Shown here: one piece after another, positions 16,402-25,999 of the stretch
How positions within the stretch are numbered: position 1 is the first letter of the stretch
How the letters are laid out: the number at the start of each line of letters is the position of its first letter
From: Streptomyces sp. WMMB 322
GTDB taxonomy: Bacteria > Actinomycetota > Actinomycetes > Streptomycetales > Streptomycetaceae
Direction: 5' to 3'
NCBI RefSeq assembly: GCF_900090145.1
Contig: NZ_FMHI01000003.1
Coordinates: 246,458-310,457 of the forward strand
Length of the DNA: 64,000 bases
Translations under genes and position numbers: made by a program
The notes under the pieces: model-generated
The model's database searches: none
The model's input: only the letters and a program-made list of their open reading frames with translations
Told to the model about the DNA's origin: nothing

Positions 16402-17811
16402 TTACGGCCGCAGCATCCGCTCCTGCTTGACGGGACGGTCCAGGTCCGCGTCGGGCTTCGTCAGACGCTTCGGCGTCGCACCGCTCGCGGGCTCCACCCC
16501 GGCCCACTCCAGCAGGGCGGCCGTCGCCGTCTCCTTGTCCTTCTCACTCAGCTTCGCGATGTTCGCACCGTGGTTGGCTCCGGGCGCCTCCAGGACGTAC
16601 GAGTCCTCGGTGCCCTTGCCGACGCTGAACGCCTCCGCGCTCCACGGGTCGTTCTCACCGTTGACGAAGAGCATCCGGGACGCCTTCGTGCGCACCCACT
16701 TGTCGATGTCCTTCATTGCGTTGCGCTCGAACTTCATCGGGATGTCCCGCGGCACGTAGGTGCGGGGCTTGTTGAGACCCGGGTACTTGCGCACGTCGTC
16801 CAGGAGCGGCGACTCGTAGTCGGGCGAGCCCAGCTGCGTACCGGCCTGGTAGTAGTACGGCGTGTAGTACTCGATGCCCTGGTCGGTGCCGGCCTCCCAG
16901 CCGCCGATCTCGTTGCCCCAGTCCCACAGTTCGTCGCTCGAGGCCTTGGTGGAGGGCACGGCGTCGCACTCCTCCTTCTCGAGGTGGTACTGCCAGAAGC
17001 CCCACACGATGTCCTGGGCGACGAGTTCGAAGGCCTTGTCCGCGCTGCCGACCACCTTGAAGGTGTAGCCCTGCTCCTTGGCGAGCTTCTTCAGCCGCTT
17101 CACCATCTCGCCCCGGCGGTCGAAGATCTCGTGCTGCGCGGCGTTGAGCCGGTCCCGGCACTCCTTGGAGCCGACCTTCTCGAAGAAGCTGTAGTAGGCC
17201 GAATCCTCGTCGTTGTTCACGTCGTTGGGCGCGACGTAGGCGACGGTGCCGTCCATGTCCTTGGGGTAGAAGCGGCGGTAGTACGTCGCCGTCATTCCGC
17301 CCTTGCTGCCGCCGGTGGAGATCCAGCGCTCGCCGTAGATCTTGTTCAGCGCCTTGAAGATGCGGTGCTGGTCGCTGGCCGCCTGCCAGATGTCCAGCTT
17401 CGACCAGTCGGCGGGGTCGGGCCGGGACGGCGTGAAGAACCGGTACTCCATGGAGACCTGGTTGCCGTCGGTCAGCTGCGTCGGCTCGCTGCGCCTGGGC
17501 TCCTCGCTCAGCCCGTAGCCGGAGGTGAAGTAGACGGTGGGCCGGTCCTCGCCCTTGTGCAGCAGGGAGATCCGCTGCTTGAAGGTCCCCTTCCCGGGGT
17601 TCCTGTGGTCCACCGGCTGTTCGTAGTTGAGGAGGAAGAAGCGGTAGCCCTCGACCTTCTTCTCCTCGATGAAGCTCATCCCCTTGATCGCGAGGATGCG
17701 GTCCTTGATGTCGTTGCCGGCCGCTGTGGCGGCCGTCGCCGACGCTCCCCCGGCGCCGGCGGTGCCTATGAGCACCGCAAGCGACAGCGTCCATCTGAGC
17801 GTTCTTCGCAT
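16402..17811 (-). CDS. Secreted S37-family tripeptidyl aminopeptidase
   Basis: A 469-residue protein with an N-terminal signal peptide (LRWTLSLAVLIGTAGAGGASA). It matches peptidase family S37, the secreted PS-10-type enzymes of Streptomyces that remove N-terminal tripeptides. The serine nucleophile is in WISTGGSKGGMTATYYRRF; the likely acid and His are in NGENDPWSAEAF and APGANHGAN. SMEYRFFTPSRP and FLLNYEQPVDH are further family blocks. The ATG at 17811 follows GGGAGAG; upstream in-frame codons would precede the signal peptide. It feeds on extracellular protein and stands alone, ending in the shared terminator. Confidence 0.92.
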   Translation of the reverse strand: MRRTLRWTLSLAVLIGTAGAGGASATAATAAGNDIKDRILAIKGMSFIEEKKVEGYRFFLLNYEQPVDHRNPGKGTFKQRISLLHKGEDRPTVYFTSGYGLSEEPRRSEPTQLTDGNQVSMEYRFFTPSRPDPADWSKLDIWQAASDQHRIFKALNKIYGERWISTGGSKGGMTATYYRRFYPKDMDGTVAYVAPNDVNNDEDSAYYSFFEKVGSKECRDRLNAAQHEIFDRRGEMVKRLKKLAKEQGYTFKVVGSADKAFELVAQDIVWGFWQYHLEKEECDAVPSTKASSDELWDWGNEIGGWEAGTDQGIEYYTPYYYQAGTQLGSPDYESPLLDDVRKYPGLNKPRTYVPRDIPMKFERNAMKDIDKWVRTKASRMLFVNGENDPWSAEAFSVGKGTEDSYVLEAPGANHGANIAKLSEKDKETATAALLEWAGVEPASGATPKRLTKPDADLDRPVKQERMLRP

Positions 17812-17963
17812 GCGCTCTCCCCTGGATCCCGTCAAAGTTCGCAGTGAACTTACCGGCACGGATGACGTACCGCCAGATCTGTCGCGCCCTGCACGAGATG
17901 TCGCATGAGTCACAGCCTCCCGGCGGGGAGGCCCCGGCGAGGGAACCCTCTAGGCTGCGTGGC

Positions 17964-18467
17964 ATGACCGACCACCCGTGTCAGCCGCAGCCCCTGGTGA
18001 CCGGGCCGCGCAACATGGCGCTGCTCGCCTTCCACGACGCGCGGGAACGGCCGGAGGACGCCGCCTTCGACGACGCACCCATGGGGTACGCGCTGGTCGT
18101 GCTCTGGCACGGGGCGAAAGTGCTGATGGTGTACGAGCGGGAACGTGAGTGCTGGGAGCTGCCGGGCGGCGGGATCGAACCCGGGGAGTCCCCGAGGGCG
18201 GCGGCCGTACGGGAGTTGCGGGAGGAGACGGGTCAGCTGCTGGAGCCCGGCGAGCTGCGGTTCGTCGGCCACACGCGGACGGCGCTGGGCGCGAGCGGAC
18301 GGGTCCTGTACGGCGGGGTCTTCACGGCGCGCATCGAGCGGCCGCGCACGTTCGTCCCCAACAACGAGGTGTCGGCGGTGCACTGGCGCGCGGAGGGCGA
18401 AGCGCTGCCGGGCGGCGGCATGGTGCAGACGGTGGACGAGTACATCGTGGAGCTGTGCCGGGACTGA
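17964..18467 (+). CDS. NUDIX hydrolase
   Basis: A 167-residue NUDIX protein. The box GGGIEPGESPRAAAVREL continues with REETGQL, giving the full G-x5-E-x7-RE-x2-EE-x-G pattern that binds Mg and cleaves nucleoside diphosphate-linked compounds. I start at the ATG at 17964; the longer frame begins in the peptidase's promoter region. It is divergent from the S37 gene. The substrate cannot be deduced. Confidence 0.9.
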   Translation: MTDHPCQPQPLVTGPRNMALLAFHDARERPEDAAFDDAPMGYALVVLWHGAKVLMVYERERECWELPGGGIEPGESPRAAAVRELREETGQLLEPGELRFVGHTRTALGASGRVLYGGVFTARIERPRTFVPNNEVSAVHWRAEGEALPGGGMVQTVDEYIVELCRD

Positions 18468-18496
18468 GCGGTCTCCGGACGCGGAACAGACCGGGA

Positions 18497-18568
18497 AGGA
18501 CACCGCGCAGGACCCCGGGCAGGACACCGCGCAGGACACCGGACAGGACGCGGCGCAGGACCGCGGGC
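18497..18568. repeat. 12-bp tandem repeat, six copies
   Basis: Six consecutive 12-bp units of the form AGGACACCGCGC start at 18497, 18509, 18521, 18533, 18545 and 18557. They lie about 30 bases after the NUDIX stop. One frame would encode repeated Gln-Asp-Thr-Ala, but it is not connected to a start codon. Confidence 0.92.
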
Positions 18569-18594
18569 GGCGCGTCCCCGTGAACGCGCCGCCC
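18565..18594. terminator. Terminator hairpin between convergent NUDIX and ABC genes
   Basis: A perfect 11-bp stem, GGGCGGCGCGT with ACGCGCCGCCC, encloses an eight-base loop. It follows directly on the 12-bp repeat array and lies 23 bases beyond the ABC gene's end. Confidence 0.75.
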
Positions 18595-18617
18595 GTGATC
18601 CGGGAGTGCTGCAGCCG

Positions 18618-21600
18618 TCAGACCTGGGACCGCGAAGGCTCCGCCGCCGGCATCCCGGCCGGTTCCGTGCCCCCGGCGAAGGTGCGCCACAGCCTCGCGT
18701 ACTTGCCGTCCCGCTCCAGCAGTTCGCCGTGCGTGCCGTCCTCCACGACCCTTCCGTGGTCGAGGACCACGACCCGGTCGGCGCGCGCGGCCGTCGTCAG
18801 ACGGTGGGCGACGACGAGAGTGGTGCGCCGCCCGGCGAGACGGTCCGTCGCCTGGTTCACCAGCGACTCCGTCGCCAGGTCCAGCGCGGCGGTCGCCTCG
18901 TCGAGCAGCAGGATGTCGGGGTCGACCAGCTCGGCCCGCGCCAGCGCGATCAGCTGCCGCTGTCCGGCGGAGAGGTTGCGTCCGCGTTCGGAGACCGGAT
19001 GCAGATAGCCGCCGGTCAGGGTGGCGATCATGTCGTGGGCCCCCACCGCCCTTGCCGCCGCCTCGACTTGGGCGTCGTCGGCGTCGCTGCGCCCGTACGC
19101 GATCGCGTCGCGCACCGTCCCCGGGAAGAGGTACGGCTCCTGCGGGACGACGCCGAGACGGTGCCGGTAGGCGGGCAGGTCGAGAGTGCGCAGGTCCTTG
19201 CCGTCGACCAGCACCGCTCCCGTCGTCGGGTCGTAGAAGCGGGCGACCAGCTTGACGAGGGTCGACTTGCCGGCGCCCGTCTCACCGACGAACGCGACGG
19301 TCTGCCCTGCCGGAACGGTCAGTTCGACACCGGAGAGCGCCTCTTCCTCGTGCTTGCCGCCCTCGGCCGTCGCGTAGCGGAAGTGCACGTTCTCGAAAGT
19401 GATCTCGCCGCGCAGCGAGCCCGGGTCGACCGGCTCCGGGTGGGCCGGGGTCGTGGTCTCCTCACGCAGCAGCTGCTGGATGCGGCCGAGCGCCACCGAC
19501 GCCTGCTGGTAGCCGTCGAAGACCTGGGAGAGCTGCTGCACCGGCGAGAAGAACAACTCGATGTAGAGGAGGTAGGCGACGAGGGCGCCCGCGGTGAGCG
19601 TCCCCTCCTCGATGCGTCCGGCGCCGACGACGAGGACACCGGCCGTCGCGAACGCGGCCAGGAGCTGCACGAACGGGAAGTACACCGAGATCAGCCACTG
19701 CCCGCGCACCCGCGCCCGCCGGTACCCGTCGCTGCGCTCGGTGAAGCGGGCCGTGCCGCGCCGCTCGCGGCGGAACGCCTGCACCATGCGCAGCCCCGCG
19801 ACGGACTCCTGGAGGTCGGCGTTGACGACGCTGACGCGCTCACGCGCCAGTTCGTACGCCTTGACACTGTGACGGCGGAAGTAGACCGTCCCGACGATCA
19901 GGAACGGCAGCGTCGCGAAGACCACCAGCGCCAGCTGCACGTCGAGCACGAACAGCGCGACGAGGATGCCGAGGAAGGTGAAGACGGAGACGACGGCGGT
20001 GACGAGGCCGGTCTGGAGGAACGTCGAGAGCGCATCCACGTCGGTGGTCATGCGCGTCATGACCGCGCCGGCGAGGTGGCGCTCGTAGTAGTCGAGGCCG
20101 AGACGCTGAAGCTGCGCGAAGATCTTCACCCGCAGCGCGTACAGGACGCGTTCACCGGTACGGCCCGTCAGCCGCATCGCGGCGTACTGCGCCACCCACT
20201 GCCCGGCCACGACCGCCAGCGCCAGCGCGGAGGCCGTCCAGACCGCGCCGAGCGCCGCCTTCTGGACTCCGTCGTCGATGCCGTTGCGGATCAGCACGGG
20301 CAGCGCCAGTCCGAACCCGGCGTCGAAGGCCGCGAAGAGCAGCGCCACCGCGAGGGCGGCGCCGAAGCCGCGCAGCAGGCGGCGCAGCCCGTAGGACTCC
20401 TCGGGCCGTTCCGCGTCGGCCTCGTCGACGTCGGGCACGTCCTCGGCGGGCGGCAACGCGGCCACGCGGGCGAGGAGTTCGGGACTGCCCGGTGAGGCGG
20501 CCAGCTCGGAGGCGAAGCCTCCGGGGCGGCCGGCCTGGGCTCCGCTCACGTCGGTGCGCCCCGGGCCGGAGTCGCCGTCGGGCGACGAGCCGTCGGCGCG
20601 CACCCACAGCTGGGGCGTGATGCCGCCCTCGGCCGGGACGGCGTCCGTTCCGGCCGGTGCGGCACCGGCCGGCACCGCGCCGGGGCCCGCCAGGCCCGCG
20701 GGGTCGCGCTCGACCTCGCCCAGCTCGTCGGGGTCGGTCAGCAGCCTGCGGTAGAGCGCGCAGCGCTCCGTCAGCTCCTCGTGCGTTCCGACGTCGGCGA
20801 GGCGCCCGCGGTCCAGTACGGCGATCCTGTCGGCGAGGGCGAGCGTGGACTGCCGGTGTGCGATGAGCAGCGTCGTACGGCCCGCCATCACGCTCCGGAG
20901 CGCTTCGTGGATCTCGTACTCGACGTGCGCGTCGACGGCGGACGTCGCGTCGTCGAGGAGCAGCAGCCGCGGGTCGGTCAGCACGGCCCGGGCGAGGGCG
21001 ATGCGCTGGCGCTGGCCGCCGGAGAGAGTCAGCCCCTGCTCGCCGACGGTGGTGTCGTAACCGTCGGGCAGTTCGGCGATGAAACCGTCGGCCTGTGCGA
21101 TGCGGGCAGCGGCGTGAATCTCCTCGTCGGTCGCATCGGGAGCGCCGTAGGCGATGTTCTCGCGGATGGTGTCGGAGAAGAGAAAGCTGTTCTCCGGGAC
21201 GAGCCCGATCGCGGACCGCAGCGAGCCGATCGTCAGATCGCGCACGTCGTGCCCGCCGACCCGTACGGCGCCGCTCGTCACGTCGTAGTAGCGGGGCAGC
21301 AACATGGCCAGGGTCGACTTGCCGCTGCCGCTGGAGCCGACGACGGCGACGGTCTCCCCGGGCTTCACCCGCAGCCGGAAGCCGTCCAGGACGCGCCCGC
21401 GCGGGGCGGGGCCGTGCCCGTCCCGCGCTCCGTGGCCGCCGTCGGCGCCGGTGCCGTGGCCGTCGCCGGTTCCGTTGACGTGACTGTCGCCGGTTCCGGT
21501 GCCGTGACTGTCGCCGGTTCCGTCGGCACCGTCCTGCGCAGCGTTGTCCTGGCGCTCGTATCCGAAGGCGACGTCGTCGAACTCCACGGACGCCTCGGCG

Positions 21601-22757
21601 TCGGCGGGCAGCTCGTGCGCGCCGGGCCGCTCGGTCATCTGGGGCTCGGTGTCGATGAGTTCGTAGACCCGCTCGACGCCGGCACGTGCCTGCTGCCCGA
21701 CGGTCAGCATCATCGCGAGCATCCTCACGGGCCCGACGAGCTGCGCGAGATAGGTGGAGAAGGCGACGAACGTGCCGAGAGTGATCTCTCCCCGCGTGGC
21801 CATCCACCCGCCCAGCGCCAGCATGCCGACCTGCCCCAGCGAGGGCACGCTCTGCAGGGCGGGCGTGTAGCGGGAGTTGAGGCGCACCGTCCGCAGCCGC
21901 GCTGCGAACAGTTCGCGGCTGATGCGGCGCAGCTTGCCCTTCTCCTGCTCCTCCTGACCGAACCCCTTCACCACCCGCACGCCCGTGACGGCCCCTTCGA
22001 CGACGGACGCCACGGCACCTGCCTGCTGCTGCGCGTACCAGGTCGCCGGGAAGAGCCGCGTGCGGCTGAGGTTGGCGATCCACCACAGCGCGGGGAAGAC
22101 GGCGACCGAGACGAGCGTGAGCACCGGCGAGAGCACGATCATGACGACGAGCGCGACCGCGAAGAGCAGCACGTTCCCGATCATCATCGGCAGCATGAAC
22201 AGCAGGCTCTGCACGAGCTGCAGATCGCTCGTGCCGCGCCCGACGACCTGGCCGGTCGACAGTTCGTCCTGGCTGCGACCGTCGAGGCGGATGATCGCGC
22301 GGTACATCTCGGTCCGCAGATCGTGCTGGACGTCGAGGGCGAGCCGGCCGCCGTAGTAGCGGCGCGCGTAGGTGAGGACGTAGACGGCACCGGCTGCGAG
22401 CAGCAGCAACCCGATCCACAGGGCGAGGCCGCCCTCGTGCCCGACGACCACGTCGTCGATGATCACCTTGGTGAGCAGCGGGACGAGCGCCATGACGCCC
22501 ATGCCGGCGAGCGAGGCACCTACGGCCAGCACGACGGCGCGCCGGTAGCGCCAGCAGTACCCGGCGAGCCGCTTCGCCCAGCCCTGCTGCACCGGCGGCC
22601 CGGCGGGCGCCGCCCTCCCGGCTTTCCCGGCCTTGCCCGCCTGCCCGCCCTTCTCCGTCTGCCCGGGTTCACGGCTGCCGGGCTCCTCCGCCCGGCTCCG
22701 CGGGCCCCGGCCCTGCCCGTGCTGCGTCTCGTCGGCCGGTTCCGTCCCCGTCGTCAC
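18618..22757 (-). CDS. Fused double ABC exporter (TMD-NBD-TMD-NBD)
   Basis: A 1379-residue protein made of two type IV (ABCB-like) exporter halves in one chain, like mycobacterial Rv0194. Half 1: six helices to about residue 360, Walker A GSSGSGKS (474-481), signature LSGGQ (579-583), Walker B LLLLDD (598-603). Half 2: Walker A GETGAGKST, signature LSAGQ, Walker B ILLLDEATAALD. NBD1 therefore has Asp in place of the catalytic Glu (and Glu for the Q-loop Gln, VPENSFLF), and NBD2 has an altered signature: one degenerate and one active ATP site. A Gly/Asp/His-rich repeat (about 405-450) precedes NBD1. The start is GTG at 22757. It probably exports lipids or drugs. Confidence 0.93.
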   Translation of the reverse strand: MTTGTEPADETQHGQGRGPRSRAEEPGSREPGQTEKGGQAGKAGKAGRAAPAGPPVQQGWAKRLAGYCWRYRRAVVLAVGASLAGMGVMALVPLLTKVIIDDVVVGHEGGLALWIGLLLLAAGAVYVLTYARRYYGGRLALDVQHDLRTEMYRAIIRLDGRSQDELSTGQVVGRGTSDLQLVQSLLFMLPMMIGNVLLFAVALVVMIVLSPVLTLVSVAVFPALWWIANLSRTRLFPATWYAQQQAGAVASVVEGAVTGVRVVKGFGQEEQEKGKLRRISRELFAARLRTVRLNSRYTPALQSVPSLGQVGMLALGGWMATRGEITLGTFVAFSTYLAQLVGPVRMLAMMLTVGQQARAGVERVYELIDTEPQMTERPGAHELPADAEASVEFDDVAFGYERQDNAAQDGADGTGDSHGTGTGDSHVNGTGDGHGTGADGGHGARDGHGPAPRGRVLDGFRLRVKPGETVAVVGSSGSGKSTLAMLLPRYYDVTSGAVRVGGHDVRDLTIGSLRSAIGLVPENSFLFSDTIRENIAYGAPDATDEEIHAAARIAQADGFIAELPDGYDTTVGEQGLTLSGGQRQRIALARAVLTDPRLLLLDDATSAVDAHVEYEIHEALRSVMAGRTTLLIAHRQSTLALADRIAVLDRGRLADVGTHEELTERCALYRRLLTDPDELGEVERDPAGLAGPGAVPAGAAPAGTDAVPAEGGITPQLWVRADGSSPDGDSGPGRTDVSGAQAGRPGGFASELAASPGSPELLARVAALPPAEDVPDVDEADAERPEESYGLRRLLRGFGAALAVALLFAAFDAGFGLALPVLIRNGIDDGVQKAALGAVWTASALALAVVAGQWVAQYAAMRLTGRTGERVLYALRVKIFAQLQRLGLDYYERHLAGAVMTRMTTDVDALSTFLQTGLVTAVVSVFTFLGILVALFVLDVQLALVVFATLPFLIVGTVYFRRHSVKAYELARERVSVVNADLQESVAGLRMVQAFRRERRGTARFTERSDGYRRARVRGQWLISVYFPFVQLLAAFATAGVLVVGAGRIEEGTLTAGALVAYLLYIELFFSPVQQLSQVFDGYQQASVALGRIQQLLREETTTPAHPEPVDPGSLRGEITFENVHFRYATAEGGKHEEEALSGVELTVPAGQTVAFVGETGAGKSTLVKLVARFYDPTTGAVLVDGKDLRTLDLPAYRHRLGVVPQEPYLFPGTVRDAIAYGRSDADDAQVEAAARAVGAHDMIATLTGGYLHPVSERGRNLSAGQRQLIALARAELVDPDILLLDEATAALDLATESLVNQATDRLAGRRTTLVVAHRLTTAARADRVVVLDHGRVVEDGTHGELLERDGKYARLWRTFAGGTEPAGMPAAEPSRSQV
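21420..21530. repeat. In-frame degenerate repeats in the ABC exporter linker
   Basis: The coding sequence carries repeated 18-24 base blocks around GGTTCCG and TGACTGTCGCCGG that encode Gly-Asp-Ser-His-Gly-Thr-type repeats. They form a low-complexity linker between the first transmembrane domain and NBD1, and look like a repeat expansion within the gene. Confidence 0.7.
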
Positions 22758-22992
22758 CCTGTGCCTCGCCTTCCCGTTCCCCGCGGTGTGCCTTGCGCGT
22801 GGGAGTGGTCCCACGCGCTGTCGCCGAAGGCTGCAACGTCCCGGGGCAGGGGATTCATCCCGCGGCGGCGGCCGGCGGCGAAGTCCCGACTTTCGGCTTA
22901 GGTCCTGCCCGGTACCCGGGGACCACCTGCCCGGTACGGGAGGACCAGGGGGAACCGGCCGGACCGGAAGGCGAACCGGGCCCGAACGCAAA

Positions 22993-23034
22993 CCGGGGCG
23001 GTCGGGAGAGCGAGGGGCTCTCCGACCGCCCCGG
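22993..23034. terminator. Long GC hairpin, likely terminator
   Basis: An 18-bp stem with one bulged G (CCGGGGCGGTCGG-GAGAGC against GCTCTCCGACCGCCCCGG) and a five-base loop. It lies about 400 bases beyond the minus-strand ureohydrolase gene and upstream of the ABC gene, so it would insulate the latter. Confidence 0.7.
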
Positions 23035-23373
23035 CGGGGACGTCCATGGAATGCTGACAGGTGGCACCCCCCACAGGGCCGACGCTGTCGCCGTCATGTG
23101 TCGTCCCCATCCCGCGGGACCGCAGTGGGAAGTCTGTCGGGAACTTTCACGAGATGCACCACCGACCGACCAGATTCAGTAACGTTTTGCGTTGAACCAC
23201 GTTCGCACAGTTACCGCTTACTGTCTGTGAGTGCAATCACACGCACCGCTTCCACCAGCCATGTTCCAGCGGCCCGTCGGGCCCCCGGTATGCACGGTGT
23301 GCGAGCAAGCGCATACAGTCCGTCCCCAAGACGGCTGGAAACCGCCCCATGTGCGTCTCTCGAACCACTTGTC

Positions 23374-23409
23374 GAACCGGATTCGCACGGCAGAACCGGA
23401 TTCGCACGG
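23374..23409. repeat. Duplicated 17-bp sequence (period 19)
   Basis: GAACCGGATTCGCACGG occurs at 23374-23390 and again at 23393-23409, separated by two bases, just beyond the end of the ureohydrolase gene. Confidence 0.9.
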
Positions 23410-23431
23410 AGCCCGTCAGGCGCTCGTGCCC

Positions 23432-24460
23432 CTAACGCCCCGCCCGTGCCTCGGCGATCTGCCGTGCCATGACCGTCGTCAGCTCGTAGGCCGTGTGCGA
23501 GGCGGCGACGGACGTGATCTCCGCGTGGTCGTAGGCGGGGGCGACCTCCACCAGGTCCGCGGAGACAAGGTGACAGCCCGCGAGACCGCGGATGATCTCC
23601 AGCAGCTCGCGTGAGGTCAGTCCACCGGCCTCGGGGGTGCCGGTGCCCGGCGCGTGTGCAGGGTCGAGCACGTCGATGTCCACCGAGATGTAGAGGGGCC
23701 GCCCGCCGATGCGCTGCCTCAGCTGGTCCGTCACCTCGTCCACGCCGCGGCGCATCACGTCCGCCGAGGAGACGATGCCGAATCCCATCCTCGCGTCCTC
23801 GTCCAGGTCCTTCCGTCCGTAGAGGGGGCCGCGGGTGCCGACGTGGGAGAGGGCCGAGGTGTCCAGCAGCCCCTCCTCGAAGGCCCGCCGGAACGGTGTG
23901 CCGTGCGTGTACGCCGCCCCGAAGTAGGTGTCCCAGGTGTCGAGATGGGCGTCGAAGTGGAGGAGGGCGACCGGTCCGTGCTTCCGCACGACCGAACGCA
24001 GCAGCGGCAGGGCGATGGTGTGGTCGCCGCCGAGTGTCATCAGCCGGGCGCCGCTGTCGAGCAGACCGTCGGCCGCCTCCTGCACGGTCTCCACGGCCTC
24101 GCCGATGTCGAACGGGTTCGCCGGGATGTCACCGGCGTCCGCCACCTGCGCGAGGGCGAACGGCGCGGCCTCCTGCGCCGGGTTGTACGGGCGCAGCAAC
24201 CGGGAGGCCTCGCGGATCGCGTTGCCGCCGAAGCGCGCGCCGGGCCGGTAGGAGACCCCGGTGTCGAAGGGGACGCCGACGACGGCCACGTCCGCGCTGC
24301 CGCCGACCTCGTCCATACGGGGCAGCCGCGCGAATGTCGCCGGCCCCGCGTAGCGGGGCACGCGGGAGCTGTCCACCGGCCCGACGGGCTCCGGCTGCGG
24401 CGCGTGCGCGGGCTGCCCGCCGCTCGGCTGGGACTGTCCGTGCTGCTCAGGTGTGCTCAT
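23432..24460 (-). CDS. speB: Agmatinase/arginase-family ureohydrolase
   Basis: A 342-residue Mn-dependent ureohydrolase. The metal-binding motifs are intact: [20 protein letters not shown] and [48 protein letters not shown] is the family's N-terminal block. Members hydrolyse agmatine, guanidinobutyrate or related guanidino compounds to urea; length and motifs fit agmatinase best but do not prove it. The ATG at 24460 is used; a longer frame reaches back into the divergent gene's promoter. A Gln/Pro-rich N-terminal tail of about 30 residues is unusual and probably disordered. Confidence 0.88.
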   Translation of the reverse strand: MSTPEQHGQSQPSGGQPAHAPQPEPVGPVDSSRVPRYAGPATFARLPRMDEVGGSADVAVVGVPFDTGVSYRPGARFGGNAIREASRLLRPYNPAQEAAPFALAQVADAGDIPANPFDIGEAVETVQEAADGLLDSGARLMTLGGDHTIALPLLRSVVRKHGPVALLHFDAHLDTWDTYFGAAYTHGTPFRRAFEEGLLDTSALSHVGTRGPLYGRKDLDEDARMGFGIVSSADVMRRGVDEVTDQLRQRIGGRPLYISVDIDVLDPAHAPGTGTPEAGGLTSRELLEIIRGLAGCHLVSADLVEVAPAYDHAEITSVAASHTAYELTTVMARQIAEARAGR

Positions 24461-24624
24461 GGGCGCGAGCGTAGACGCAGGGGAAGCGGCCGCTCGTTGG
24501 ACGTAACCGGAAGCCGCGGGCGCCGACTTGTCCGCCGCGTACATGTGTGCCGGGAACGGGGGGCGCACGGCAGTTCCCGGGGTGCGCGGGACGCGGCCCG
24601 CACGGCAAGGGTGACAATGACCGC

Positions 24625-25428
24625 ATGCCCATATTCGCGCCCGCCGTCGCACCGTCCAGGTCCGAGCTCATCGACCACCTCGTACGTACCCGCATCGCCG
24701 GCGACGTGGCCACCCCCCGCGAGAACAACCTCTCCCACTACCGCAAGCTCGCAAACGGCGACCGCTACTACTGGCTCGGCCTCGAGCTCGGCGACCGCTG
24801 GAGCGACGAACAGGACGTGCTGGCGGTGATGGCGGAGCGCTGCGGCGTCGTCGACGACCCGGACCACCGCGGCGGCCAGGACACCATCGACCCGGAGATG
24901 ACCGTGGGCGCCCTCGACCGGGCGGCGGCGGAGCTGCGCAAGGCGGCCGAGGGCCGTATGCGCGTGCTCTTCGCGACGGGACACCCCGGCGCGCTGCTCG
25001 ACATGCACGGAACGCTCGCGCAGTGGCTGCACGCAGAGGGCTGCGAGATCGTCCGCGTACCGCTGGGCACGTACACGGACGACGGTGTGGTGGTGCAGTT
25101 CGGCGGCGTCGCGGTGCACGAGCGGGGAGCGTCCCTGTGGCACACCCACTCCCCCGCCCCGATGGCCGCCGTGCTGGACCAGCTCGGGCGGGCCGGGGAA
25201 GCTCCGCCGGACCTCGTCGTGGCCGACCACGGCTGGGCGGGATACGCCGGGCAGCAGGGCATCGAGACGGTCGGCTTCGCGGACTGCAACGACCCGGCGC
25301 TCTTTCTCGGCGAGGCGGAGAACACCCTCGCGGTCACCGTGCCGCTGGACGACCACGTCACCGATCCGCGCTTCTACGAGCCCCTCACCTCGTACCTGCT
25401 GGCGGGTGCGCAGCCCGGTACGGACTGA
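24625..25428 (+). CDS. Conserved actinobacterial protein annotated as phosphatase
   Basis: A 267-residue protein of a conserved Streptomyces family usually labelled phosphatase. I see no classical phosphatase motif that proves this. Visible features are [30 protein letters not shown] near the start, [17 protein letters not shown] with a glycine-rich turn, [16 protein letters not shown], and [31 protein letters not shown], all typical of a Rossmann-like alpha/beta fold with acidic and His residues at strand ends. The ATG at 24625 is chosen. It is divergent from speB. Confidence 0.78.
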   Translation: MPIFAPAVAPSRSELIDHLVRTRIAGDVATPRENNLSHYRKLANGDRYYWLGLELGDRWSDEQDVLAVMAERCGVVDDPDHRGGQDTIDPEMTVGALDRAAAELRKAAEGRMRVLFATGHPGALLDMHGTLAQWLHAEGCEIVRVPLGTYTDDGVVVQFGGVAVHERGASLWHTHSPAPMAAVLDQLGRAGEAPPDLVVADHGWAGYAGQQGIETVGFADCNDPALFLGEAENTLAVTVPLDDHVTDPRFYEPLTSYLLAGAQPGTD

Positions 25429-25432
25429 CCGC

Positions 25433-25480
25433 GGGAGGACGCGGGGAACGGGAGGACGCGGGGAACGGGAGGACGCGGAG
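25433..25480. repeat. 17-bp tandem repeat, almost three copies
   Basis: GGGAGGACGCGGGGAAC starts at 25433, 25450 and 25467 (last copy incomplete). The array begins four bases after the stop codon of the preceding gene. Confidence 0.92.
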
Positions 25481-25525
25481 AAAACCGTTTGCTCCGCTCC
25501 GCCGGACCCGGTTAGCGTCCCCACC

Positions 25526-25687
25526 ATGTCCGCAGCGACTCAGGCGATCATCAACGGCGCGAGCGCCGCCGCGCTGTGGACCTCCCCCATGCCCGCAGGG
25601 CCTTGTGGGACCGGCTGGGCCTGCCCCCAGCTCGTCGTCCGCCCGCGCGGCCGGCGCCCGGCCCTGGCCGACCGCCAGGACGCCTGA
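25526..25687 (+). CDS. Candidate leader peptide ORF upstream of the Erm gene
   Basis: A 53-codon frame starting ATG TCC GCA GCG at 25526. It has no clear ribosome-binding site, but TTGCTC and TAGCGT stand 18 bases apart just upstream, so a leaderless message is possible. The peptide has no domain; its C-terminal third contains Arg-x-Arg steps (RPRGRR), the +x+ pattern at which macrolide-bound ribosomes are known to stall in some erm leaders. It ends about 310 bases before the Erm start. Existence and role are inferred; it may be chance. Confidence 0.35.
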   Translation: MSAATQAIINGASAAALWTSPMPAGPCGTGWACPQLVVRPRGRRPALADRQDA

Positions 25688-25999
25688 GGCGCACCCGGCT
25701 TCCCGAGCTGCCCGCGCGCGGCCCCGGTCTCTTCCGGCCGTGGCTCCGCCCCGCCGCAGCCGTCGCTGCCGCACCACCGCTTCCACCACGCGTCCCGGCC
25801 CGTGCCCAGGGCCTCCGGTGTCCCCATCGACCGGACAGGCCCGGCGGAGCCGTGCCGTACGAGCGCCGTACGGAACTCGGAACTCCTCGCGCATCGCGAC
25901 CGCGCACACGCACGCACGCTCAACGTGCACACATGCACGCCGCACACGCGCGCACCGGCACGCCGCCGCGCCCGTCCTCACACACCCGAGGACTTCGCC
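25688..25999. other. Leader region of the Erm gene
   Basis: About 310 bases between the candidate leader ORF and the Erm start. It contains the inverted repeat CCGTACG-AGCG-CCGTACGG near 25854-25872 and a C/A-rich stretch with little structure before the ribosome-binding site GAGGA (25988-25992). Its length would allow attenuation, but I could not show alternative folds. Confidence 0.4.

Larger units (their letters stand above)
22758..23431. other. Intergenic region with terminator, no convincing gene
   Basis: This 670-bp gap separates the ABC exporter start from the end of the ureohydrolase gene. It contains one strong hairpin and a duplicated 17-bp sequence. A GTG-started frame at 23227 (about 81 codons) runs into the antisense of the next gene and shows no recognisable domain; I do not call it. 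Confidence 0.55.

Noticed and set aside
23227..23472. GTG-initiated frame of about 81 codons next to speB
   Set aside because: Ends inside the antisense of the ureohydrolase gene; no features support it, although the upstream sequence is promoter-like.
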